10,155 bases of DNA, from assembly GCA_016844365.1 (NCBI GenBank), contig JAENIT010000058.1:1-10155 (forward strand), given 5' to 3'. Under the pieces are notes generated by a model. That model was not told where the DNA came from. It did not search any database and worked only from the letters and a program-made list of their open reading frames with translations. Origin of the DNA: Dehalococcoidia bacterium (GTDB lineage: Bacteria > Chloroflexota > Dehalococcoidia > SHYD01 > SHYC01). Of this stretch, positions 1-5,676 are shown piece after piece (within the stretch, counting starts at the first letter, position 1; each line of letters opens with the position of its first letter). Position numbers and translations under genes: made by a program.

Positions 1-850
1 CAACAAAGGCTGCCAGCTCAGTGCTCCGGTCCGGTAGCCAAATCCCCCTTATGCCGTCCAGGTATGGCTTCCCCTTTTCCCAGTAATCCGGGTGCCGCTC
101 AAACACCGCTTCTATCAGGTTGTCCACCTTCTTGACCACAAAGGGGCCAGAGCCTATGGCCCGCTGAGGTAGTTTGTTGGTATCCAGGAGGGATTCCAAG
201 CCCCCGAACTCCTCCCTCAGCCCGTCGGGCAATACGTGGTTGTGGCGGCCGTTGGTTATGGCGTGGAGGAAGGAGTAGGAGCGTCTGTTTAAGGTTACCT
301 TCACCGTGTATTTGTCCACGGCCACGGCGTCCACCATAGCGTCGTAGTCTGATCCTGGGAGAAAGCGCACCTTGGGGTAGCCTGGGTATTGGAGGCCCGC
401 ATTGCTCTTCATGGAGTATACTATGTCCCTGGCCTCCACCTCTCGGCCGTTTACCGGGGGCTTGTTGTGGAACTTCATCCCTTTGCGCACACGCATGGTA
501 ATCTCTTTGCCGTCTGGGGAGAACTCCCAGGATTCGATAGCAGCGGGCTCCAGCTCATAGGTCTCAATGTTCCGATCGATGATCCGGGAGCCTGCGCGCA
601 TCCAGATGCTACCCGGCACTAGCCCCAAGGCAGGGTCCTGGGTGTGCCAGGAGTTACCGCTATTAGAGACGCTCAGAATTCCGCCCCGTTTGGGGGCTTT
701 TTCGGTAGGAGCGGCCTGTTCCCCTGGAGCTGTCTTCTCCACCGGAGTAGCCCCCTTCTCGCCCGGTGGCGTTGCCGAGGGACTGCAGGCTAGCAGTAAA
801 GCCAGCATTAAGACCGATCCTGCTGTGAGTAGTAACCGAATATTGGCCAT
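1..850 (-). CDS. ABC transporter solute-binding lipoprotein (peptide/nickel type, SBP_bac_5), N-terminal part
   Basis: Extracytoplasmic binding protein of a peptide/nickel-class ABC importer; it would capture substrate outside the membrane and deliver it to a permease not in this window. Translating the minus strand from ATG at 850-848 gives 283 residues before the window edge, so the C-terminal half is missing. Residues 1-22 form a lipoprotein signal with lipobox L19-L20-A21-C22, followed by a Pro/Glu/Thr-rich linker (about 23-53) and then KRGG, which typically opens the mature SBP_bac_5 fold. Family-like stretches follow: WEFSPDGKEITMRVRKGMKF, then GREVEARDIVYSM, GSGPFVV and HPDYWEKGKPYLDGI. 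A strong Shine-Dalgarno (GGGGAGGAG on the minus strand) precedes the start. The exact ligand cannot be told from this part. The family assignment is firm; peptide versus another solute is open. Confidence 0.93.
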   Translation of the reverse strand, partial: MANIRLLLTAGSVLMLALLLACSPSATPPGEKGATPVEKTAPGEQAAPTEKAPKRGGILSVSNSGNSWHTQDPALGLVPGSIWMRAGSRIIDRNIETYELEPAAIESWEFSPDGKEITMRVRKGMKFHNKPPVNGREVEARDIVYSMKSNAGLQYPGYPKVRFLPGSDYDAMVDAVAVDKYTVKVTLNRRSYSFLHAITNGRHNHVLPDGLREEFGGLESLLDTNKLPQRAIGSGPFVVKKVDNLIEAVFERHPDYWEKGKPYLDGIRGIWLPDRSTELAAFV

Positions 851-910
851 AGTGTCACTCCTCCCCTGTATTCGCTAAAAGACGCTTGATTTCAGTTTAG
901 ACCTACGGCA

Positions 911-939
911 CATATAACAAGTACGCTCAGCCTTGTCAA
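911..939 (-). promoter_or_regulatory. Sigma-70-type promoter of the solute-binding protein gene
   Basis: On the minus strand a perfect -35 TTGACA (939-934) is followed after 17 bases by TATATG (916-911). A TG one base upstream of the -10 adds an extended -10 element. Transcription would start near 904, leaving a leader of about 54 bases before the ATG at 850. This is inferred from consensus only. Confidence 0.6.
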
Positions 940-1080
940 TATTGTGAAGTTTATAACTTTTCCTGTATTTGCGCGTTGTCCATAGGCTCTGGTATCCTCG
1001 TTTCCAGAAGAGAGTGTAAGGCCTTATTACATTGTGACTTACCCAGCAGCCCAACGCATTTTGTAGTGACGAGGTGACGG

Positions 1081-3540
1081 ATGGCATCCCCTGAGCTAAT
1101 AAGAAAATTTGAGGTTCCCTGGGAAAAGCTGCGGTGGAAGTGCGACCCGAATATATTCGCATTTGAGTGCACTGACGAGCTGACCCCTCCGACGACATTC
1201 ATTGGCCAGGAGAGGGCCATAAAGTCCATTCAGTTCGGGTTGGATATAGATAAGCCAGGCTATAATCTTTTTGTAACCGGTCTCACGGGCACGGGTAAGG
1301 CTTCGGCAATCAAGAGTCATCTGGAGGGCGTTATAGCTGATCGGCAGCAACAGGGAGCTCAATTCCCCGTCTTTGATTGGTGTTATGTGCACAGCTTCAC
1401 CGATCCCGATAGACCCAAAAGTGTTCGATTTCCCCCGGGGCGAGGCAGGTCCTTTCAGCAGAAAATGAGAGAGTTGCTTGCTACAGTCCAGGAAGAGATT
1501 CCCAAGGTATTTGCCAGCGAAGAGTATTTGGCTCAGCGGCGAGAAGTGGATGAGGATGGCAGATCCCGGCATCAAAACGTAACGCAGACTCTGGAGCACG
1601 ATGCGCGAGCGGAGAACTTCGGCATCCAGTTCACTCCCGTGGGCGTGAACGTAATACCCTTGGTAGAAGGCAAGCCATTGACCCCAGAAGAGTTTATGGC
1701 CCTAGGGGAAGATGTGCAAAGGTCCCTGGAAGAGAAGAGAGATAAAGTCCTAGAGCGAGTGCAAGTAGCTATGGAGGAGTTGAGGACCAATGAGAGGAGT
1801 GTGATTGAGAGGGTCAAAGCGCTGGACAGGAGTGTGGCTGAAGCGAGGCTCAATGTCGTCTTCCACCAGTTGCTCACTGAGTATGCGGATATAAGAGAAG
1901 TGATGGTCTATCTAGAGTCGCTCAAGGGATTTACCCTGGACAACCTGGATCTGTTCAGAGACAAAGAGAGTGTGGGTCAACCGCCCTTGTCACCCAAACA
2001 GGAGGCTATGCCATTCCCCACCCTTCTGCGCAACCCCTTTCTACCCTTTGAAGTAAACGTGCTGGTGGACAACAGCGGAGGCCAGTCTGCGCCAGTGATC
2101 GTCGAGTCCAATCCCACTTGGAGCAACCTCTTCGGTAGGATAGAGAGACGCCCCTTTATGGGCACCTACTTTAGTGATCACACCATGATTAAAGCAGGCT
2201 CCATACACCTGGCCAATGGCGGATACATTGTCCTAAACGCTAAAGACTTGTTGGTGATCCCGGCAGTCTGGCAGGGCCTCAAAAGGGTTATCCGCAACAG
2301 AGAGATCAGTGTGGAGGAGCCCGCGGAGTCTTTGGGCTTCATGGGGCCACAGCCCTTAAGGCCCGAGCCTTTGCCTCTGGACCTGAAAATCATAGTAATG
2401 GGCGACGAGGTCCTTTACCGTATGCTATCGGCCTACGACCAGGAGGACTTTTGGGAGCTCTTCAAGGTTAAGGCCGAGTTCGACTCCCAAATCGATCTTA
2501 CCCCGGAGAACGTAAGTGCCTATTCCTGCTTCATTTGTGGCATCTCAGAGAGTGGCAATCTCCTCCATTCTGACCGCAGCGGAGTCGCCGCGATCCTGGA
2601 GTACAGCACCTGGCTAGTATCTGACCAGGCCAAGTTGTCCGCTCGGTTCGGTGTAATTCGAGACGTGCTTTTTGAGGCGGATTATTGGGCGCGAAAAGAC
2701 CAGAGTCCTATGATCTTTGGCGAACACGTAAAGAAAGCTATCAAGGAAAAGCTTTACCGTCTTAACCTGATAGAGGAGAGGCTTCGGGAGCTAATTGCTG
2801 AGGGCGTCATAATGGTGGATGTGGAGGGTGAGGTAGTGGGGCAGGTTAACGGGCTCTCGGTTTACGAATTGGGCGACTTCAGTTTCGGGAGGCCGGTCCG
2901 TATTACATCGCGGACATTCGCTGGGCGCAGAGGGTTGGTGAACATCGAGCGGGAGAGCCAGCTAAGCGGCAAGATTCACGACAAGGGAGTTCTTATTATC
3001 AGCGGGTACCTGGGATGGAAGTATGCCCAGGATAAACCGCTCTCCCTTTCCGCCAGTATATGCTTCGAGCAGTCATACGAGGGTGTGGAGGGGGACAGCG
3101 CGTCGTCCACGGAGCTGTATGCGATACTCTCTAGCCTGGCGGAAGCGCCCATTAAGCAGAACATCGCAGTTACCGGCTCTGTGAACCAGAAGGGAGAGAT
3201 CCAGCCCATCGGCGGCGCGAACCAGAAGATCGAGGGCTTTTACGACGTGTGCCGGGTCAAGGGTTTTACCGGCGAACAGGGAGTGATCATACCTCATCAG
3301 AATCTGAGAAACCTGGTGCTGAGAGAAGACATCGTTGAGTCAGTCAAAGAGGGGTCCTTCTATATATATGCTGTCAAAAGCATCGACGAGGGCATTGAGA
3401 TATTGACCGGCCTTCAAGCCGGGGAACGAAGCTCCGATGGCTCATATCCCGAGGGGACGATAAACTATAGGGTTGATAAGAGGCTTCGGGAGCTAGGAGA
3501 GTCCCTCAAGGGGTTCTATGGAGAGATGATGGGAGGATAG
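1081..3540 (+). CDS. Lon-related ATP-dependent protease (LonB-like, AAA_32 + Lon C-terminal protease domain)
   Basis: Predicted cytoplasmic ATP-driven serine protease of the Lon-related family with an AAA_32 region, not classical LonA, since the LonA N-terminal substrate domain is absent. At 819 residues it has the usual length of this family. Walker A is GLTGTGKA (residues 67-74, K73). A charged, probably coiled-coil insert occupies about 205-280. The segment LANGGYIVLNAKDLL (378-392) lies where the family has its Walker B-like strand. The C-terminal protease domain carries EGDSAS with probable nucleophile S675, and GGANQKIEGF with K716; their 41-residue spacing suits a Lon Ser-Lys dyad. The start is supported by GAGGTG (1071-1076) four bases before the ATG. 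It is divergent from the transporter gene; only a weak plus-strand promoter is visible (TTGTGA 942-947, 16 bases, TGTATT 964-969). No clear terminator follows the stop. It probably serves protein quality control. Confidence 0.95.
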   Translation: MASPELIRKFEVPWEKLRWKCDPNIFAFECTDELTPPTTFIGQERAIKSIQFGLDIDKPGYNLFVTGLTGTGKASAIKSHLEGVIADRQQQGAQFPVFDWCYVHSFTDPDRPKSVRFPPGRGRSFQQKMRELLATVQEEIPKVFASEEYLAQRREVDEDGRSRHQNVTQTLEHDARAENFGIQFTPVGVNVIPLVEGKPLTPEEFMALGEDVQRSLEEKRDKVLERVQVAMEELRTNERSVIERVKALDRSVAEARLNVVFHQLLTEYADIREVMVYLESLKGFTLDNLDLFRDKESVGQPPLSPKQEAMPFPTLLRNPFLPFEVNVLVDNSGGQSAPVIVESNPTWSNLFGRIERRPFMGTYFSDHTMIKAGSIHLANGGYIVLNAKDLLVIPAVWQGLKRVIRNREISVEEPAESLGFMGPQPLRPEPLPLDLKIIVMGDEVLYRMLSAYDQEDFWELFKVKAEFDSQIDLTPENVSAYSCFICGISESGNLLHSDRSGVAAILEYSTWLVSDQAKLSARFGVIRDVLFEADYWARKDQSPMIFGEHVKKAIKEKLYRLNLIEERLRELIAEGVIMVDVEGEVVGQVNGLSVYELGDFSFGRPVRITSRTFAGRRGLVNIERESQLSGKIHDKGVLIISGYLGWKYAQDKPLSLSASICFEQSYEGVEGDSASSTELYAILSSLAEAPIKQNIAVTGSVNQKGEIQPIGGANQKIEGFYDVCRVKGFTGEQGVIIPHQNLRNLVLREDIVESVKEGSFYIYAVKSIDEGIEILTGLQAGERSSDGSYPEGTINYRVDKRLRELGESLKGFYGEMMGG

Positions 3541-3606
3541 GGTGGAACTGGTCTGGGCTACTGGTGTCCCCCCTACCCAACTGAACCCCGCTTCCATCAA
3601 GAAGGA

Positions 3607-3714
3607 CTGCACCGCGACAAGGCACTTGCCCTCAAGCAGGGCATCATGTAGGGGCTGCTCATGGGGAGGATTCGACTTCCGGTTGACGGCGTGCGGACGG
3701 CGGGGTATACTTAG
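3607..3714 (+). pseudogene. Decayed C-terminal fragment of a type I restriction specificity subunit (HsdS)
   Basis: The frame starting at 3607 reads LHRDKALALKQGIM, an in-frame TAG (3649-3651), then GLLMGRIRLPV and a final TAG at 3712-3714. This mirrors the well-known end of HsdS proteins, which close with a coiled coil and a pattern like ALKQGMM-(Q)-(E/D)LLTGRIRLP. The TAG sits where the family often has Gln, so one C-to-T change of CAG would explain it. No DNA-recognition domain, hsdM or hsdR is present, and no reading frame continues convincingly upstream of about 3590. I take it as a relic of a lost type I restriction-modification locus. The match is from memory of family sequences over about 30 residues, so it is good but not certain. 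The promoter of the next module overlaps its end. Confidence 0.6.
3683..3711 (+). promoter_or_regulatory. Promoter of the phd-vapC toxin-antitoxin module
   Basis: TTGACG (3683-3688), a 17-base spacer and TATACT (3706-3711) form a near-consensus sigma-70 promoter. Transcription would start near 3718, about 26 bases before the antitoxin ATG. The direct repeat ACTTAGTC overlaps the -10 and start site. Evidence is sequence consensus only. Confidence 0.6.
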
Positions 3715-3730
3715 TCCCGTAGACTTAGTC
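3709..3730 (+). repeat. Direct repeat ACTTAGTC x2, candidate antitoxin operator
   Basis: The 8-mer ACTTAGTC occurs at 3709-3716 and 3723-3730, 14 bases apart start to start, between the -10 element and the Shine-Dalgarno of the antitoxin gene. Phd/YefM antitoxins repress their own promoters by binding repeats in this position, so an operator role is plausible. Phd-type operators are usually palindromic, which these are not, so this is weak inference. Confidence 0.35.
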
Positions 3731-3743
3731 TGTGGAGGTCGCT

Positions 3744-3983
3744 ATGGTCATTGTCAATATGCATGATGCCAAGACCCACCTCTCGAAGCTGGTCGATCAG
3801 GCCGTCAAGGGTGAGTCGTTCGTGATCGCCAAGGCGGGCAAGCCCATGGTGAAGGTCACGGCGCTGGAGGCCCCCGCGGCGCCACAACGGCTGGGCTTCC
3901 TGGCGGGCGAGATTGCCGTGCCCGAAGATTTCGACCGCATGGGCGAAGCCGAGATCGCGGCCCTGCTCGGGAACGAGGCGTGA
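3744..3983 (+). CDS. Phd/YefM-family antitoxin
   Basis: Antitoxin expected to neutralise the PIN-domain toxin encoded next and to repress the shared promoter. The 79-residue product starts MVIVNMHDAKTHLSKLVD, the typical Phd/YefM N-terminal DNA-binding and dimerisation segment; KAGKPMVKVTAL (about 30-41) continues it. The acidic C-terminal tail (EDFDRMGEAEIAALLG, about 61-76) fits the toxin-wrapping region. The chosen ATG at 3744 has GGAGGT (3734-3739) upstream; a GTG at 3732 would add four residues but lies on that ribosome site. Its stop codon overlaps the toxin GTG by four bases, a normal sign of translational coupling. GC content is clearly higher than in the neighbours (44 of 60 bases in 3841-3900, against 33 of 60 in 1501-1560), suggesting separate acquisition. 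Confidence 0.9.
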   Translation: MVIVNMHDAKTHLSKLVDQAVKGESFVIAKAGKPMVKVTALEAPAAPQRLGFLAGEIAVPEDFDRMGEAEIAALLGNEA

Positions 3984-4366
3984 AGCTGCTGCTGGACACA
4001 CAGGTCCTGCTGTGGGCGGCCGGCCAGCCCGAGCGGCTCACTGCGGCGGCGCGCAGGTTCCTGAACGACCCGCACAATGAACTCCTCTTCAGCGCCGCCA
4101 GCCTGTGGGAGATCGCCATCAAGAACACCCTGGGACGGGAAGACTTTCGCGTCGAGCCGCGTCTGCTGCGCCGGGGATTGCTCGACAACGGTTATACCGA
4201 GCTTCCCATCACCAGCCAGCATGCGGTGAACGTTGACGGCTTGCCTCCCTTGCATAAAGATCCCTTCGACCGCCTGCTGCTGGCACAGGCCCTCACCGAG
4301 GGCATCACGCTTCTCACCTGCGACGCGCAAGTAGCTCGCTACCCCGGGCCCGTGCGCAAAGTGTAG
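3980..4366 (+). CDS. PIN-domain toxin (VapC-type ribonuclease)
   Basis: Predicted Mg-dependent endoribonuclease toxin, inhibited by the upstream antitoxin. The 128-residue protein shows the PIN acidic set: D6 (MKLLLDTQVLLW), E44 (SLWEIAIK), D97 in the DPFDRLLLAQA motif, and D115 (LLTCDAQVA). This SLWEIAIK...DPFDRLL subgroup is commonly paired with Phd/YefM antitoxins. The start is a GTG that overlaps the antitoxin stop (GTGA), so no separate Shine-Dalgarno is expected. All four acidic residues are present, so it is probably active. The gene ends only 38 bases from the 3' end of the convergent tRNA-Pro gene. The RNA target cannot be predicted. Confidence 0.92.
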   Translation: MKLLLDTQVLLWAAGQPERLTAAARRFLNDPHNELLFSAASLWEIAIKNTLGREDFRVEPRLLRRGLLDNGYTELPITSQHAVNVDGLPPLHKDPFDRLLLAQALTEGITLLTCDAQVARYPGPVRKV

Positions 4367-4404
4367 GCGACTGTGGCGTATTTGGATGGAGTTTTGATAA
4401 CTAA

Positions 4405-4481
<77 letters not shown>

Positions 4482-4491
4482 ACCAAGGCTT

Positions 4492-4520
4492 ATACTATCA
4501 GAAACACCCTGTTTCATCAA
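4492..4520 (-). promoter_or_regulatory. Candidate promoter of tRNA-Pro
   Basis: On the minus strand TTGATG (4520-4515), a 17-base spacer and TAGTAT (4497-4492) lie just upstream of the tRNA 5' end at 4481. Four of six bases match consensus in each box. The predicted start is within a few bases of the mature 5' end. Confidence 0.45.
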
Positions 4521-4588
4521 GGCAATCTACTTCATCGGCGAGTCGGACAAATCTGAGCTAACAACGGGTGATAAAGGGGCAGGAAGCG

Positions 4589-4935
4589 ATGCCTAAAGAG
4601 ATAACGCTATACTTGTGGAAGAGCTGAAGCCAGTGCCAGAAGGTGAGGGCGGCGCTCTCAGAGATAACAAGTGAGTTTTCGGAGCGGGACTTCTTCCGCG
4701 ACAAGTTCACCGCCGATGAGCTGCGGGTTCTGGCCGCCGACCGTCCCGTATCGGACATTTTCGCATCCCGAAGCCCCAGTGTGAAGAAGTACGGCCTCGA
4801 ACCCGCTTCCATGATGAGCAGATGTTGGAGTGGATGGCGAGGGAGCCTAGGCTCCTTCGGCGGCCCTTACTAGTGGTGGATGACAGGCTGATTGTGCAGC
4901 CACACCCGAAGTCGCTAGGCGAGATAGTAGGATAG
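4589..4935 (+). CDS. ArsC/Spx-like thioredoxin-fold protein, candidate selenoprotein (UxxC), with one frame disruption
   Basis: Reading from ATG 4589 (AGGA at 4581-4584 upstream) gives [12 protein letters not shown], an in-frame TGA at 4625-4627, then [12 protein letters not shown] and onward. The arrangement beta-strand, x-x-x-C-R/Q-K-x-R helix, [26 protein letters not shown] and RRPLLVVD is that of the ArsC/Spx/YffB family. The TGA falls exactly on the first Cys of the family's CxxC, so the protein would have U13-x-x-C16. Frame 0 is family-like through about residue 75 (ATG 4811-4813). The family-like remainder ([20 protein letters not shown], then VVDDRL) continues in the -1 frame to TAG 4933-4935. 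Corrected length is 115 residues, normal for the family. Readings are a selenoprotein with a sequencing indel, or a degrading Cys gene. Substrate is unknown; arsenate reduction is not implied. Confidence 0.7.
4644..4660 (+). promoter_or_regulatory. Candidate bacterial SECIS hairpin after the in-frame TGA
   Basis: Bases TGAGGGC (4644-4650) pair with GCTCTCA (4654-4660), giving seven pairs including one G-U, closed by the three-base loop GGC (4651-4653). The loop begins 23 bases after the TGA (4625-4627). Published bacterial SECIS models, as I remember them, ask for an apical loop of 3-14 bases with G in the first two positions, 16-37 bases from the UGA; this hairpin meets all of these. Short GC-rich hairpins also arise by chance, and no bulged U like that in E. 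coli fdhF is evident. Confidence 0.5.
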
Positions 4936-4974
4936 TGTGATTTTCAGTTATAACTTTATACAGGGCTAGCCGTC

Positions 4975-5202
4975 TTGGCTGATGGTAGGCGACTAAGAGA
5001 CCTGCACCCCGATCAGGTTATCCATGCTTTTCAAAGAATGGGGTATTATGTCTCTCGAGAATCTGGGAGCCATTACGTTCTTAAACACGATGAGCGGGCC
5101 ACCATTAGCATACCACGACATCGGACAGTGCGAGTCGGCCTCTTAATGGCTAAGATTAAAGCTGCTGGGCTCACTGTGGAAGAGTTTGAGAACTTGCTTT
5201 AA
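4975..5202 (+). CDS. hicA: HicA-family mRNA interferase toxin
   Basis: Small double-stranded-RNA-binding-fold toxin that cleaves mRNA when free of its partner HicB. The 75-residue product has the HicA layout: RRLRDLHPDQVIHAFQRMGY, then SRESGSHYVLKH with the catalytic His at residue 33, basic IPRHRTVRVGLLMAKIKAAG and the closing LTVEEFENLL. The start is TTG, the only usable start in this frame, since an in-frame TAA lies at 4951-4953 and the ATG at 4982 is out of frame; AGGG (4962-4965) lies nine bases upstream. A weak start may keep toxin output low. The stop is 12 bases before hicB, toxin first, as is usual. A -10-like TATAAC (4949-4954) lacks a good -35. Confidence 0.9.
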   Translation: MADGRRLRDLHPDQVIHAFQRMGYYVSRESGSHYVLKHDERATISIPRHRTVRVGLLMAKIKAAGLTVEEFENLL

Positions 5203-5214
5203 GGATCTACGCCA

Positions 5215-5439
5215 ATGGAAACCCGCGAATATTTAGTTATCGTACATAAAGCCGAGGAGGGTGGCTACTGGACGGATGTCCCGACGCTGCCAGGCGCTGG
5301 ATCCCAGGGCGATACCATTGAAGAAGCCATTGAGATGACGTTAGAGTCTATTACTCTCGTGCTGGAGGTTCTTAAAGAAGACGGCAAACCCATCCCCTTC
5401 GATACTGATAAAGTGGTGAAGGTTTCGGTTCTGGTGTGA
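5215..5439 (+). CDS. hicB: HicB-family antitoxin (short form)
   Basis: Antitoxin partner of the upstream HicA. The 74-residue protein begins REYLVIVHKAEEGGYWTDVP, the partial RNase H-like HicB fold, followed by LPGAGSQGDTIEEAIEMTLE (about 25-44), the conserved helix region, and PIPFDTDKVVKVSVLV at the end. It matches the short HicB class, which ends after this domain; no C-terminal ribbon-helix-helix or helix-turn-helix domain is present, so autoregulation would need another surface or factor. ATG at 5215 is preceded by AAGGA (5201-5205) that overlaps the hicA stop, indicating one transcript. The pair has much lower GC than phd-vapC, so the two modules probably arrived separately. Confidence 0.9.
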   Translation: METREYLVIVHKAEEGGYWTDVPTLPGAGSQGDTIEEAIEMTLESITLVLEVLKEDGKPIPFDTDKVVKVSVLV

Positions 5440-5525
5440 TCCGTGAGGGCACAGGAGCGGGTTATTAGAGAAGTTGAGCACTTGCTGGGCGAGGGAAAAC
5501 GTAAAATAAAGCGGACGGAGCTCAC

Positions 5526-5554
5526 TTGACACGCTATCTTGTTACTACTAATCT
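5526..5554 (+). promoter_or_regulatory. Candidate promoter of the zinc-ribbon/TM2 gene
   Basis: A perfect -35 TTGACA (5526-5531) is followed after 17 bases by TAATCT (5549-5554), a poor -10 with three matches. The start would be near 5561, leaving a leader of about 115 bases. This leader includes a short hairpin CGGTC-TTT-GACCG (5573-5585) with no T-run. Moderate support only. Confidence 0.4.
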
Positions 5555-5676
5555 TCAATGGTCGAGTGGCGCCGGTCTTTGACCGAAGCAAGCTTGATAT
5601 GGGGAATTCCGGATGAATGCTGACAGCAATAATCGTTACTGCCAATAGGCAGCCGTACCTTGCCAAGGGGGCCGAC

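Noticed and set aside
3627..3643. Hairpin TGCCCT-CAAGC-AGGGCA after lon
   Set aside because: It has no T-run and lies inside the HsdS-like coding relic, so it is not supported as a terminator.
4805..4820. Programmed -1 ribosomal frameshift in the ArsC-like gene
   Set aside because: No X-XXY-YYZ slippery heptamer or clear downstream pseudoknot is visible at the break.
4948..4957. 10-mer TTATAACTTT also present at 951-960
   Set aside because: It is AT-rich, occurs only twice and 4 kb apart; chance is the best explanation.
5443..5529. 28-codon frame from GTG after hicB (starts VRAQERVIREVEHLLGEGKR)
   Set aside because: It has no ribosome site and no recognisable family; too short to support as a gene.
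5617..5676. Upstream start for the zinc-ribbon protein
   Set aside because: It lacks a good Shine-Dalgarno, and the zinc ribbon begins at the better-supported ATG 5677.
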